Shown here: piece after piece, positions 11,746 through 24,489 of the stretch
Numbering within the stretch: position 1 is the stretch's first letter
Layout of the letters: every line of letters starts with the position of its first letter
Assembly (NCBI GenBank): GCA_019916065.1
Contig: CM034237.1
Span: 42,204,485 to 42,268,484, forward strand
Length of the DNA stretch: 64,000 nucleotides
Direction of reading: 5' to 3'
DNA from: Vitellaria paradoxa
Lineage: Eukaryota; Streptophyta; Magnoliopsida; Ericales; Sapotaceae
Position numbers and translations under genes: made by a program
Notes under the pieces: generated by a model
Told to the model about the DNA's origin: nothing
The model's database searches: none
The model's input: only the letters and a program-made list of their open reading frames with translations

Positions 11746-12599
11746 GCTTACCCATTTGAAGAAAAAAATATCTATTTTTTTATTTTTTTCTAATTTTTTT
11801 TGAATTGTCTAATTTTCTATAATATTCTCCACACAAACTTTCTTCAATTTTTTTTTTTTAATTTTTATCAACTTTTTGAGGAGCACACCAACAACTCAAT
11901 AATTTAAAATTTAATAATTTTTTAACTTTTTATTTTTGACAACTTTTCAACACTCTAAGCAGAGACAATAACCAGTTTTTTTTTTAAAAAAAAAAAAAAA
12001 AACAGACGGATACAATAACCACAAAGAAACAAACAAATGTTGCCGTTTAAATCTTGCAATAGACCAGTTTTTTTATTTCTCTATACATGTAGTGTACATA
12101 CATATATACACACTCACACACAAGAAATCATATTAAATGGGATGAGATGAGATAAGAGAGGATGACTCCTATCCCACCTTCAATTCAAGTGGACTATTGT
12201 CTGCTTGATTTCTGAATGAAAGAGGGGATATGGATAATTGAGCAAAAGCAGAGGCCGATATAGGGCAAATGTCAATTGGGTGACATAGGAGTTGCGAGCT
12301 ATTGAATTTTAATCCAATAATTCACAACGTTAATAATTATGTTATGTTAGCTTTAAAATTTGGATAGAGCCATTCACCCTAATTTCTTTTTACTGATTCT
12401 CTTAAATATAGTAGAAAACAAATAATTTTTTTTTATAAAAAAATCTCTATTTTATATCTACATTAGAATTTTTTTTGGTAATTTTCTACAACAGATAATA
12501 TTATCAAGTATTTTTACTTTTAAAGAGTCATTGTAAATATTTTTGAGGTGGCGAAACTACTGTGATGTAAGCAAATCAAAGAGAGATTTGGCAAGTTAC

Positions 12600-13080
12600 C
12601 ACTAAAGAACAATGAATCACCCATGTCTTACGTTGCGTGAGTAGAGGAAGAACACTATATATATAATTCAACATCTTAATAATACAATGTATTTTAAAAT
12701 CATGCAACAATGCATTCCATTGGAACTCTAGAGTTAAATGTGATTGAGAGAGAATATTACAAAAATAAATGATTTGTTAGGATGTCCACGCTTTACACCA
12801 ATATAAGTCCAAAGTAAAAAATATTGTATTGTGACAATATAAGTCATTTTACAAATAGTATTAGAGCCAATAGTCAATTAGAAACGTTGGGTCACATGGG
12901 GGCACATGCCCAAAAGAGAGAAGATGTGTTTGATTGGTGATGTGGGCAGGGCAATAAGAGACTAGACTCGCTAATGAAAGGGATTAGACTAACTACTATC
13001 GAGGCATGATCTTACATTACTTGAACGGAGGAAAGACTATATTTGTATAATTTGATGTCTTTATATTTTTAATTTCATTC
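12600..13080. mobile_element. possible LTR-retroelement remnant
   Basis: TGTTAGGATGTCCACGC (12776) is followed by AGTATTAGAGCCA (12847-12859), resembling the LTR/primer-binding-site junction of copia-type elements (TGGTATCAGAGCCA). A decayed direct repeat, CTTACRTT.C.TGA......GGA(A/G)GAA, occurs near 12626 and 13011. No protein remnant was seen. Confidence 0.3.
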
Positions 13081-14061
13081 AGATAGGTTCCCAGTTTAGG
13101 TTCAAAATGAATGAATTCATGACTTTTGATTATCAAATTGAACCATATTTACTCGGTAATTATAAAGCCAAATATATATATATAACAAATTCATATATAA
13201 GCGTATATTTACACTAATATAAATAGAACAAATTTTGGTGTATCCACCTTTTGTGAAACGTATTACAATTTTTTTGATTTGACAAATATTTTCTTTACTT
13301 CTATCAACTTTTCTTTCTAATTTCCTATCACATAATTGATTTATAAAATTACAAAAATAATAGGTAAAAATAAGAAGAATAAAAGAAAATTTAAAAAAAT
13401 GTAGTTATTATTACACACGTAAAGCATATACTTTTGTTCTAGTTTTATATGTTACCTAGTTTTATATAAACATATGCACATCGCCAATTTGTTAAAAAAA
13501 TAAAAATAAAAAGGGTTGCTTTATGGGATGCATATCCAATGCCAAGTAGGATTTTTTTTTTAGTTTTATTTTTGGAATAATTACATATAGGTTTTAATTA
13601 ATTTTACAAATACGGAATATTTTATAATTTTTTTAAAATGACATATAAATTTTATTAAAAATATATTTCAAAACATAAATTTATTGGTCTTGCAAAAAAT
13701 TTGTAAAATTTATATAGATTATCTGTCATTAGTGAGACAAATTACAACTTATGCATAATTTTCCTTATTGATCAGTAGGTCTTAGCCAGTTAAACTATAT
13801 CCCGTAACCAAGTGTCCCATTATAATAGTATTAGACGTACATGGGAACAAAGGTGTTAAAAGGCTAAAGAACATTTAAGAAAATAAAAAAAACAAATATA
13901 ATATTATTCAAGGTAATTATTAAAAATTTATTTACAATTCTCTTAAAATTTTATATTTATGAGAAGTTTAGAACATGTTTCACATTTTTTACCTTATTAA
14001 AATAATATAGATAAATATATTTTTTAAACTGTCAACTAAAATTGTTTGTAAAACATTATGA

Positions 14062-14512
14062 TAGCGTTTGGAGCGACAAAAAAATAATGAAAAACGTGGT
14101 TTGGGTAAGTTTTTGGCGTTTGACATTTAACCATCAAACCACATTTTTTAGAAATGAATAGTTACCTTTTGGATTTTTGCATTAAAAAGTTGAAAAGAGA
14201 AACCGTTGGAATAGTTTTTTTGGTCTGTTCCAATTGATTTATGTCAAAATTTTTTAAAAGCTGTTGAACTTTTTGACTTCTGTGTCAGAATATTTTTTAA
14301 AATTTTTTGAAAAATTTTTAAGAATTGTAGGAAAATTATTAGGGTTTGTAGAAAAATTATTAGAATTTGTAAAAATTTATTGGGACATTTAGATATATAT
14401 AAATTTATAGAAATTTTAAGAAGTACAAGATGGGCAAAATGTGTTAGAGGGTTATAGAAATTTTGAGAGTTCTTCAGAGATTTTTTGACTTTTTTTAACA
14501 AACCAAATGCAT
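14062..14512 (+). mobile_element. MITE, GCGTTTGG family, copy 1
   Basis: Begins GCGTTTGGAGCGACAAAAAA and ends AACCAAATGC. It shares its internal order with the inverted copy at 20586-21022: AATAATGAAAAACGTGGTTTG, TTGGCGTTTGACA, then GTTGGAATAGTTTTT, then many AAATTTATTGGG/AATTATTAGGGTTTGTA blocks. No transposase frame. Confidence 0.75.
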
Positions 14513-15870
14513 CTTATGTTAATTTGATTTTGTTTATTGCATGGAGTCATACGTATAATATAAATATCTTTTTTTTTTGTGCAAAATGAATATTTGAGTT
14601 TGGCTTAATAATATATTTATTTAAGCTCAGATCAAAACGTAAGTGAAGTCAATCCAAACTATAATTTTGAATTCGTTATATTACAAAACTCATCTAGAGT
14701 TTATCTTGACATAATAACACTCGATAAATATAGTGAGAAACGTTAAATTATTCAACTTTAGATAGCAATTAATTCAATTAGATACTCGCTTGAGATCCGC
14801 TCAAAAAAATAAACGAATCAAATAAGAAGTAATTTTTTAAACTCATTAATACTCTATTTGAACATATTCTTATCTAAAAATTGAATTTGATTTTAAAATA
14901 AAGAATTGATTTAATTTAGTAAATAAAATTTTGTTTTCCAAACACATTTTGAGTCCAAGAATTAAATTTATTTGATTTAAGAAAAATACTAAAATTTGAC
15001 CATATTAATAGAAAATAAAAAATATAGTAAATATGATATATGAAAATAAATTTATTCACTTACTTAGATGTCTTAAGTAAATAACGAATTCTCTTTATTT
15101 TGAATTAGATTTCAAATTATATAGAAATTTTAAAATTTAATTTATGAAATGAAATCAAATTTAACTCATAAAATTTTATTTTAATTTCAAATATAAGAAT
15201 GAGTGAAAATTCTCAGTAAATGAAATCAAATCCCACCAAACTCATCATTCCAAACGGACTATAAATGTAACGTACTTAATCTAAACATTCTATTATTCAA
15301 ACTCGTTTAGGTTAATTTATACACCTATGTTTGACGTAAAAGGAAGGTCCCTGTTGAACAAGAGCAAAGGGGTTCCTCCTGCTTTGATCCCAGCCATCAT
15401 AGTCTTCCATTCCACCCTAAAGATTGAACCTCCTCAATAATTGCACCAAGGACAACTTATTTTGGATGCTAATTCTGACCACGACTGCTGGAGTCTCATC
15501 TCATTCAAAGATGTAGATGTATTGGAACAAATTCTTCTATCGATAATATTATCACCAAGTAGACATTCGTTGATGCATTGGATTGAAAGGAATATGACCC
15601 AACTTGGAGAAAACTTGTGCCATTCAATATGTACATATTATTCCCATTATTGGTTTTAATGGCCGCATACGATGTAAAGATTTCCATTTATAGATATATA
15701 TTGTCTGTTTGATTGAAACGGCTGAGTCAACAATTGCATGCCCACCATGACAGTTCAGGTTTATCACATTAACTTTGATAAATTGATTGGACAACGTACA
15801 GCCCAAATGCGTCCAAGAACATCAGCAAACCAAATTTTATATATTTTTTTAAATGGATTTCTAATTTAAG
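14513..15870. other. intergenic, no gene seen
   Basis: AT-rich. A plus-strand frame of 72 codons near 15441 has no recognisable domain and no supporting splice or promoter signal. Confidence 0.45.
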
Positions 15871-16020
15871 GAGGTGTTTGGTTAATAAAAATTTGACTAA
15901 AAAATACAGTAAAAATATAAAAATTTGATGTAAAAGTGATATGTAATAAAATTTGATTGAAAAAAAAAATATAAAAAATTGATAAAAATTAATAAATTTT
16001 AGTTGGTTACCAAACACCCC
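15871..16020. mobile_element. 150-bp MITE, GGTGTTTGG family, copy 1
   Basis: Terminal inverted repeat GAGGTGTTTGGTTA ... TTACCAAACACCCC. The interior (AAATTTGATTGAAAAAA...TTGATAAAAATT) matches the copy at 47612-47756. Target duplication not clear. Confidence 0.8.
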
Positions 16021-17076
16021 AGAAATTGCAGTTGCACCCTTCCTGAACTTTTTATCAAATTTTACTTCAAGGTACAGCCTTTTAAATTGTATATTTGAAA
16101 AGTAATAAAAATTTTAAATGATTTCTTATTATTGATTTGTGATAAAAAATATATATATATTAAAGAGGAACACATAAAATTTGAGAAATTAAAATTAATT
16201 GATTAATTAATTAATGTTTTTTTATTTTTTATTTTTTTATCCATTTAATTAAGAATACTCATTTAAGATTTTATATTTTTTTCTCTCTCTTTTTTCCTTT
16301 TACTTTTTTCTTTTCCATAAAATTCTCACTTCAAATTTGCTGTTAATCGTAACAATTAGGAATTTAACGTTTAAAATTTTTTCAATGTTAACTTTCTAAT
16401 AAAAACTTGCCATTTAAATAGTCTCGTGTCCTATTAATAGTTTGTTCCCATTTTAAATGAAACTTTGTTGATAAATGAATAATATTGTAATAAGTTAGAA
16501 CGTCGGACATTTAATTATTATAACTAAAAATTAAGTTCTAAAACAACTTTTATGAAAAAAAAAATTGAAAGGAGAATGCTAAATTTATTATATTTTTATT
16601 AAAAATGTTGATCACAAATAGCATAGGAAACATTAATAAAATGGGATCTTTTGGGCTTAATTACGCCATCAATTTGATTATATTTATTTATTTGTTTACA
16701 CAAATCTGACTATATATGTGTATAACTCGTACTTTTATTGATGGAAAATAAATTGTATGTGATTTTTCAAGGGGACAAGGAAAATTTTCTTGTACTTCAA
16801 AAACTGAGATGTAAATTAATGAACAGCAACTTAACCAAATAAGGAGGTTTTTAAAGAAAGCAAACAACCAATTTATCTACAAAATTACCAAAAAAAAAAA
16901 GCACCTATCGATCTACAAATTAAGAATAATGGGTTAAGGCCAAGCATTTCAGTCTTGGAAAAATACTTATAAATTGTTTAATTCTTCAAAAAAAATCTAG
17001 ATATTAATTAGTATGATTTTTTTTAACAAGTAAATCAAAGTCGGGAGTAAGAGAGAGAAGGATTGAGATTTGAGAC
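16021..17076. other. intergenic, no gene seen
   Basis: AT-rich with short homopolymer runs. Nothing recognisable. Confidence 0.45.
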
Positions 17077-17568
17077 TAGAGGTGTACATAAGTCGATTCA
17101 ATTCAGTTTCATACGTAACTCAAAACTGAACCAATTTTTTTTAGTTTTTGAAAATTAAACTCAAAAATTGAACCGATTTCAATTTAAAACCGAACTAATT
17201 CAAATCGAAAATATGGGGCTTGGTAGATTTATTTTTGAAATTGGGCTGATTTACTTATTTTCAGTTTCTAAACATTGAATGTATTATATATTAATATAAT
17301 ATTACAAATACTATAATATACATAATATACAAATACTATATAATTATATATTATATTTTTTAGGTTAGTTTGTATTGGGTTATTTTTAATTTGGTTTCAG
17401 TTCAATTCGGTTGTTTTGTCCATTAACCCAAGAATCAAACCAAAATTATTGATTGTTAATTTTTTAAACTCAGAAACGAATTTATTTTGATATAAATCTA
17501 AATTAACCCAAACGAAAAGGGTCAGATTGGTTCGATTTTCGGATTATTTTATTTTTTTTTCCACCCTA
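17077..17568. mobile_element. hAT-type non-autonomous element (492 bp)
   Basis: Ends are TAGAGGTGTACATAAG and TTTCCACCCTA (TAGGGTGGAAA on the other strand), typical of plant hAT MITEs. The flanking 8-mers TTTGAGAC and ATTGAAAC agree at six of eight positions, consistent with an aged 8-bp hAT duplication. The interior repeats AACCGAA/AACCAAA-type strings, no coding. Confidence 0.62.
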
Positions 17569-18974
17569 ATTGAAACCATGAACAAACTGTGACAAACCAA
17601 ACACAACCCCGGGTCACCCACTCCTCCTACCCAAAAAAAAAAAAAAAAAAATTACGGGTTGAAAAGAAGATTAAGCCAAAGAAACATTATTGATGTGATG
17701 AGCATCAATTAAAACTTGGATTTGTGATGATCCAAACTTGGATTTGTAGCATAATCAGCATCCCCTTTTCACTCTTGCAAGTCATATCCCTTCCCCCTCA
17801 TATTGCAAAATCTTTGCGCATGCTCTTGGACAGTGACCAATTAAATGTCAGGGCCACAATATTGTTTTGACTCTCTAGTCATTTGCTGACTCTCACACCA
17901 CTTAATTTTGTGTTTCTCACCATTCTTTCTAGCAAATTTCATACCACAATTGAAAGCAAGCCCAAGTTTTTCGGCTTTTTTAAAAGGTTTGTAAGAAGGG
18001 ATTGACAAAGCCTCTATGACATTCAATTCAATTCATTTTCTTTTTTGTTTTTTTAGTCTTTGGATTCTAATGAAGCATCATTCCTTTGAGATCGTATCTC
18101 ATTCACCTCTTAGTTAAATGATTGTCTCTTTAGATGCTTCAAATTTAATTGGTCACGTATAGTTTAAACTCCGTTATTGTTACATCAACTGTTATCGTTA
18201 TTTAAAATCATTATTACCAGTACTTATCGTGGAGATATTATTTTTTATTGATTTTATGACTTTGAGTATTCCATTTTAATTGATTTCCTTGAATACTTTT
18301 CAATGCACTAATGATGTGGTTAATCTCGGAGAGTAATGGTGTCGTTGAGTTTCAAAGAGGCAATTACTCACTTTGTAATGATATTTTATAACACTTTACA
18401 GTTAAGGTAAATTTTGATATCGAATTAAAATCCCCACAGGTTGAGTTTACTCAGAAGGAGTGTACATGCACAGATTTGAACATGTGATATGATAATTTTA
18501 AAAAATAAAAATAAAAAACAAACAGAGTAATTAAGAATACAATAATAAATAATAAAATTATATAATTTATTAAAGTATATTTAAATGTAGTATTATTCAG
18601 GATCACTCTCAAGTGAAGGCTGCAGTGCAGGTGAACCTTTCCCATTAATTGCCTCTTCATCATATCAAAAATTATTCCTTTCTTTTCGAGCTTTTAATTC
18701 TGCCTCTGTATATACAAAAATTGGGCCTGATTCATTCTAAAAAAATTTTAGTCTAATCTTTTTTTTTTTTTGGGTGGTTGTTAGTCCAATTTATTCTTTA
18801 AAAAATAAAATAAAATAAAAATAAGTTTATTTTTTAAATTAACAACTCGTGAGAAAATTTTAAATCATCTTCAATTCTCTCCACTTTTTTAAATCTTCTA
18901 AATATCATTATACACTTATCATTTAGTTTCATTAACCATCAATTCATGTTTATATGTACCACGTATTAAATAAC
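17569..18974. other. intergenic, no gene seen
   Basis: An A-run near 17632-17650 and ordinary AT-rich sequence. A minus-strand frame of 61 codons (17841-18026) has no recognisable domain, so I do not call a gene. Confidence 0.45.
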
Positions 18975-18985
18975 AATGATTATTT

Positions 18986-19174
18986 GGTTGGTCTAATAGA
19001 GCGGGAGTCAATCATAAGACTTGGGTGATATACCCAGATCGCAGATTCGATTCTCACATGGAGCGGCCAGGATTTAAGTGGGGAGCCGTGGCGGTGGATT
19101 ATTGTCCTAATTCTCCCGAGAATTTGTAACTTAGTAGGTAAAACTACTGGGTGATTTATCTCGTTATAAAAAAA
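18986..19174 (+). mobile_element. tRNA-derived SINE with 11-bp target duplications
   Basis: Perfect 11-bp direct repeats AATGATTATTT flank it at 18975-18985 and 19175-19185. The head has a box A-like TGGTCTAATAGAGC and a box B-like AGATTCGATTCTC about 40 bp later, the internal Pol III promoter layout of tRNA-derived SINEs. The body (GGAGCCGTGG...) ends in GTTATAAAAAAAAA. Length about 189 bp, in the usual plant SINE range. The perfect duplications suggest a fairly recent insertion. Confidence 0.88.
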
Positions 19175-19185
19175 AATGATTATTT

Positions 19186-20585
19186 TGATTCATTTAAGAT
19201 AGAAGTTTTAGTGTATTATCTTTCCTTAAGCATCTAATAAATAAATGAAACGGAATAGGGAGTCAAAGAATTTTAGAAATAAAATTGTTTCAAAGTATTT
19301 TTTAAATTAAATTGTACTTAATTATAACAACTGAGAAGGATTAAATTGAAACTCTTTCTCAAATTACTAAGCTTATTCTCTCCTTTTTTTTTTTTTTCCT
19401 TTGAACTTTATGTTCACCTCTCCGTTCAAATTCATTTTCTTCTGGAGTCAATTAAAGGATTATTTGAATTTTGACTCAAAATACTACCAAACAAAATTTA
19501 AATAATTTCTTTTGTACATTAGAGTATGCTAAAAACTTTTCCCATTAATCTAAATTATTTTACTTATAAAAAAATTAAATTATTTTTTTAAGATGGTTAA
19601 ACTTAGTTTAATTCAAACACTTGAATTGGGAAAACGTTTGGGAAGTCAATGCTGGTGGATAAACCATACTTGTTAGCTATTAAAGTTTTGTTATTTTTTT
19701 CTTCCCCCTACTGTGGACTGTCTAGTGCTTAAAATTTTGATCCACTTGATTCAAGTTTTAGGCCAAATCCTTGGAACATTTACTTATGAGAAATTGAGAA
19801 AGAAAATACTAGCGGACCCTGGATGAAATGTCAGAATTACCCATCTCCCATCAAAGATATTTAAGATCGATGTCGTATGCCCACGGTTTTACTCTCTTGT
19901 CCTTAATTTATTCTGGGAATAACTTTTTTTTTTACCTCCTGTAAAAATCACATACACTTCTAAATTTTAAAAATTTACATTGATATATCTTGTATTTTGA
20001 ATTAAAATAAAGTTATAAACGGTATTAAATTTTTAAGTGAAAAGATAAAAATACTCATTAAAAACTAAATAGAACTAAGGGATGTAAATATAGGTAATAT
20101 AAGATACAGAGGATATGTATAAATATAATTTTTAAACTTATTGAGAGTTAAAACCGTTATGTTTGATGAATTTTTTAATATTTTTACTTTAATCCAATGT
20201 ATAAAAGATGTAAAGGTAGGTTTTTAAAATTTAAGAAGTGTAAATGATTTTCACCTCAAGTGCAGAGTGTAAAATACTATTGCACCTTTATTTTTTCACA
20301 GTACCCAAAAAAAATGAAATGTTAAAAAGTGATAGAAAATCACTTAATTTCTTTTAAAGTAAAAAAAAAAAAAAATACCACAGCGTTCCAGGTCTTTTCT
20401 GTCACTAAGGAATGGTTTGAGAACCAGCATTTTTTGTTTTCGTCCGTGTATGAATTTTTTTTTTTTATTTTGGTTATTTTTATGAATATAAATAACATGT
20501 CTAAAACTTATGAAATAAAAAAAAATTTGATAAAAATAAAGTCCCATGACAAAAAAAAGGGGGGTTGAAGTTAATGGTTTTCAAG
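19186..20585. other. intergenic, no gene seen
   Basis: AT-rich with T- and A-runs near 19384, 19926, 20358 and 20456. Open frames near 20329-20568 consist of homopolymer translation. Confidence 0.45.
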
Positions 20586-21022
20586 GGTGTGTTGGGCGTT
20601 CTAAAAAATGGTAAAAAATACTGAAAACCTCCAAAAATCTTGAAAAACTTTTAAAATTCTCTAACATACTTTACACTACTCGTACTTCATAAAATTTCTA
20701 TAAATTTATATATATATACATATTGCAATAAATTTTTACAAACCCCAATAAATTTTTTACAAACCTTATACCATTTCACAAATCTCAATAACTTTTCTGT
20801 AAATCCTAAAAAACTTTTTAATCACTTTCAATAAATTTTGACGAAAAACTATTCCAACGAAACTAAAAAATCGTTTGGACGGTTTGTCTTCAAAAAGTTG
20901 ACGAAAAAGTTAAAAAATTTCACTATTCACCTTCGAAAAACGTGATTTGGTTATTGCGTGCCAAACGTCAAAAATTTCTTCAAACCACATTTTTCATTAT
21001 TTTCGCTGCATCAAATAGACCC
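20586..21022 (-). mobile_element. MITE, GCGTTTGG family, copy 2 (inverted)
   Basis: In reverse orientation it reproduces the element at 14062-14512: GGGTCTATTTGATGCAGCGA, AATAATGAAAAATGTGGTTTG, TTGACGTTTGGCA, then AATTTATTGGGGTTTGTA blocks, ending GAACGCCCAACAC. Indels separate the copies. Confidence 0.75.
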
Positions 21023-22009
21023 TAAATCACGCTTTGGTAAAAACAATGTAAGAATTCCCTTTGAATGGGGTGTGTATGGGGATTAACAATTTAAAACATT
21101 ATAAGTTCTAAAATTGAATGTATATCAAGTCCAATTTTTTTTTTGTATTTAGAATTGAATCAAACCAACTTAATATTTTGATTAAATTAGCTTGCTTCCA
21201 TAATACATTTCATATTAATGTCCTTATGTGTAAAATAAACCTTCAATGTTGGACAGAGTCGACGCGATTCAAGAATAATCATCTATGAACATATACACCC
21301 TAATAGAGGAATTAAATCAAAATAATCAATTATGATTAATAATTTTTAGATTCAAAATTAAACCGATCTATTTTTGGACATTGATTTGATCAAAATAATC
21401 ATATTGGTATTATTTTCAATTCTTTCTTTCGCTTTGTAACCCTACCTTGAGAGGGATGAACCAAAAAAAGCTGACTTTGGAAGTAGCAAATTTGTATGTT
21501 CATGCCGCAAAATTTAATTTTTTTTTTTTTTTTTTGGGTTTAGTTTTTATGTATTTTCACTTTTAATTTGTTATTTTTTTTTACTATTCATTCTTTAATT
21601 GCCCGCTGAACTATCTACCAAGCCGTTTTAATCGCTTTTTTTCTCTAGACCCCCTTCTTTTCCATTTCTTCTAGACCTCCCTCTCTCGGTGCAGACCAAT
21701 ATGTAAGAAAATGGTAGAATAAAGTGGTTGAAGGTGGTCCTCAATTAGCGAATGCTTTAAGGCTCAAGTTAGTGGCCGGTCTCTAGCATTTATAGATGAA
21801 TTTACAGATTTTGATATTTATAGAGACCATTACTTTGCATGTCTTTGGTATTTATAAATATATAATGTCTGAAATCATTAATTTGATTTGACTATAATGG
21901 TGGTTGGTATTATTAAATGTTAGTGAAGATGTAAGTATTGGAATTGATGAAGAAGTGACCATTTTATATATATTTTACAGATCTTATCTTCTGATATACT
22001 CGAGTGTAC
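21023..22009. other. intergenic, no gene seen
   Basis: Includes a T-run near 21518-21537. No gene or clear element. Confidence 0.45.
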
Positions 22010-22190
22010 TTTAACACTCGGTATTCATTTTAGGCTATTTATGTGTTATTTTGGGCCAGTAAAATAATTATTATGAGATTAAGTTTATTTATTATATTTT
22101 TCCTAAGCCGGGTGTAGCCCAAATTGATGTTTAGTTGGATAATTGGGCTTAAGGCCCAACCTTTTTCTTTTCTTTCTTTCCTTTCTCTCC

Positions 22191-22221
<31 letters not shown>

Positions 22222-24489
22222 CTTTTTCTTTTCCTTTTCTTTCTTTTGCTCGGCTGCCAGAGAGAACAGGGAGGAAAGAAAAAAGTGAGATGAGAGAAAA
22301 AGATGAGAGAGAAAGATGAGTTTAGGAAAGAAAATTGACGGATCGGGTAATAGTCGACGCCATTATTGTCGTGGTGATGATCGTTTTCAGTAATTTAGGC
22401 CGAGATGGGAGAAATCGGCTTTTAACTGTTGGGATTTCAACCGATTTTCTCTATTTTTCTTCTTTTCTCTTCGAATTTGAGGGAGTGGGACTTATATTCA
22501 TGCTGTATATATTGTTAGGATGATTTCGATGTATACATATATATGATTTGGTTGAATATCCTAAATTTTGTGTATATATATACATGTATATATAAATGTG
22601 GGGATATATATATGCATATAAATGTGAAGATTTTGCATATGTTTTAGTTATTCTTTGATTAAATGTTGAATAAATATGTGATTTAAGTGTTTAAATGTTT
22701 ATACATAAGTTATTATTGAGATTGAGGCTTGAATGAATGATTTGGGGGGATGATTTAAAATTGGGTTTCATTGAAAACGAATCCATGAACTAAACATTGG
22801 ACTCTGTGTAGATCGTCCAACTAGGGTGTCCAGACCGGGGGTGTCTAGACCGGCTGTCTGGGGGTATCCAGACCAAAGATATGGTATCCGGACACCAATA
22901 TGGAAAATTTGCTAATAATGTCAAAATGTATGTTTAAATACCTGTTTTGTGCCCCAAACTAAATTATTATGGATTTCTAGTAATGGAATGAACCCAAAAT
23001 CATCTTCAAGCCTAATAAGAATATATTTTTATATTGAAATAATATTTATTTACATAATTGAGCATATCCGCACCCCCCGGCACTCACCAAGTGTCCTTAG
23101 CATGCTCTCCCGAGGTGATGGCGCACACATTAGGCTTCCCTCGACGTGGGCGGGGGACGACAAAGCGGCATGGCAAGCCCCGTGGGTTGGCCCAAGCAAC
23201 GCCACAAGGCGTTGGCAAGCCGCAGGGGCTTGCCAAACACAAAGCCAAGGGGTGTGCCCAGCCCCTAATCGGTGTCAAAGAGGAACGAAAAGAAACATGG
23301 CAAGTCATTGGGGGCTTGTCCAACACCAGGGTAAGGCAGTCATGTGTTTGCCCAAGGGACTGTGTGGGGGTCCTTATACCCAAAAGCCCATTATGACTTT
23401 TCGACCATGGGCAATGTTCCTTCTTGGCACCCACGTGTATAGGACTGGAGTTACATCATCTGATTTTATGTTGTAATTGTTGCTTAGCTGAGAGCGTTAT
23501 ATTTATATTATGACGTGCCGAGGCACAGGTTATATATATAGACAAGGTCTATGATTTGAGAACAATGACAAAATGAATTTTAAAAATACCAAATGATTCC
23601 TAATTGATATATATGACTAGAGCTTAGTCAATTAAAGTTGGGACATTAATTATAAGATAAGATTATGAGATTTTTTCGGACTACAGCCGGACCCTACTTC
23701 AGTTAAGCAGATGCCTAACTAAGGGTATAACACGTTTTCCTAGCAAAAGGGGCAAATGGTGTAACATAGTTCTCCTGAGTCTTACACCGGTGGGGGTATA
23801 ACACGGTTCCCCACTCAATATATATATATATTTATATATGTTTAGATATATGTTTACCGTGAGCGCAAATGATGCGGTTAGTGACCCCATATGCTTTACT
23901 AAGCGTCACCCGTTGCAGAATAAGATTGGGAGTAGATGGAGATTAGAGATTGTATTGACCATTGCATCACATATGCATTATTATATTATGTTATGGTGAA
24001 TATTGTTGTGAGTTATGTTATATGCTTCATTACTGTTCACTCGTGCACATTTGCACGATCCTACCTACTGGGCAACTTTGCTCATCCCATCCATATTTCA
24101 GGTGATTCGGCGAGGTCAGAAAGTAGCCACTTAGAGCTGAGTTGAGATCGATGGATTGACCTATTATGTTATTTTATTTATATTTGGATTATTGTATTTT
24201 TGTTTGTACGACCCGGGTGTAGGTCCCAAACTTATTTCTATTGTGAGATTGATTATTGATGATGTTTATTTGGCTGTATAAGCCTTAGATTGTCACCGGG
24301 GTGTGATGTTGGATTTATTGCGGTTAATGTTATTTTTATTTGTTTAATATGGGAATAAGGGACGTGTTTAGTTGCTCTGATAATTATTATTATATTAATA
24401 CTTGACTTTGGAACAGGTTTTCATTTAATTTAATTAATTCCCACATTCTCGTGCTGTCCATCGTGAACTTGGAAGTTAGGAGCATGACA
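22010..24489 (+). mobile_element. solo LTR of a Ty3/gypsy-like element, copy A (2480 bp)
   Basis: Homologous over its length, in opposite orientation, to the solo LTR at 40986-43300. It starts TTTAACACTCGG (a mutated TGTAACACC) and ends GGAGCATGACA. Flanks TGTAC (22005-22009) and TATAC (24490-24494) are a 5-bp duplication with one change. Shared blocks include a polypyrimidine tract (22160-22250), GACGTGCCGAGGCAC (23512-23526), GTGTAACA..GTTC / CTTACACCGGTG repeats (23700-23810) and TTAGTGACCCCATATGC. No internal retroelement domain lies between the ends, which is the solo-LTR state left by LTR-LTR recombination. The long LTR and TGTAACACC...GTGACA ends suggest a chromovirus (Tekay/Del) origin; this is inference. 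Confidence 0.82.
23069..23431. mobile_element. GC-rich insertion inside solo LTR copy A
   Basis: Aligning the two solo LTRs, copy B reads ATTGAGCCTATCATGTGCATG without a break, whereas copy A reads ATTGAGCATATC, then about 363 bp of GC-rich DNA, then CACGTGTATAGG. The insert carries CGCACCCC near one end and GGCACCC at the other, but no clean target duplication. Frames across it (for example minus 23084-23434) show no known domain. Confidence 0.55.

Larger units (their letters stand above)
10127..14061. other. gene-free AT-rich region
   Basis: Long A- and T-runs (10331-10363; 10717-10731; 11979-12001) and short (AT)n tracts. Two structured stretches are listed separately (11460-11745 and 12600-13080). 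No coding region is supported. Confidence 0.5.

Noticed and set aside
17841..18026. 61-codon minus-strand frame
   Set aside because: No domain, no splice partners, AT-rich setting.
22949..23476. 175-codon and other open frames near 23.0-23.5 kb
   Set aside because: They lie within the GC-rich insert of a solo LTR, are open on both strands, and show no recognisable domain.
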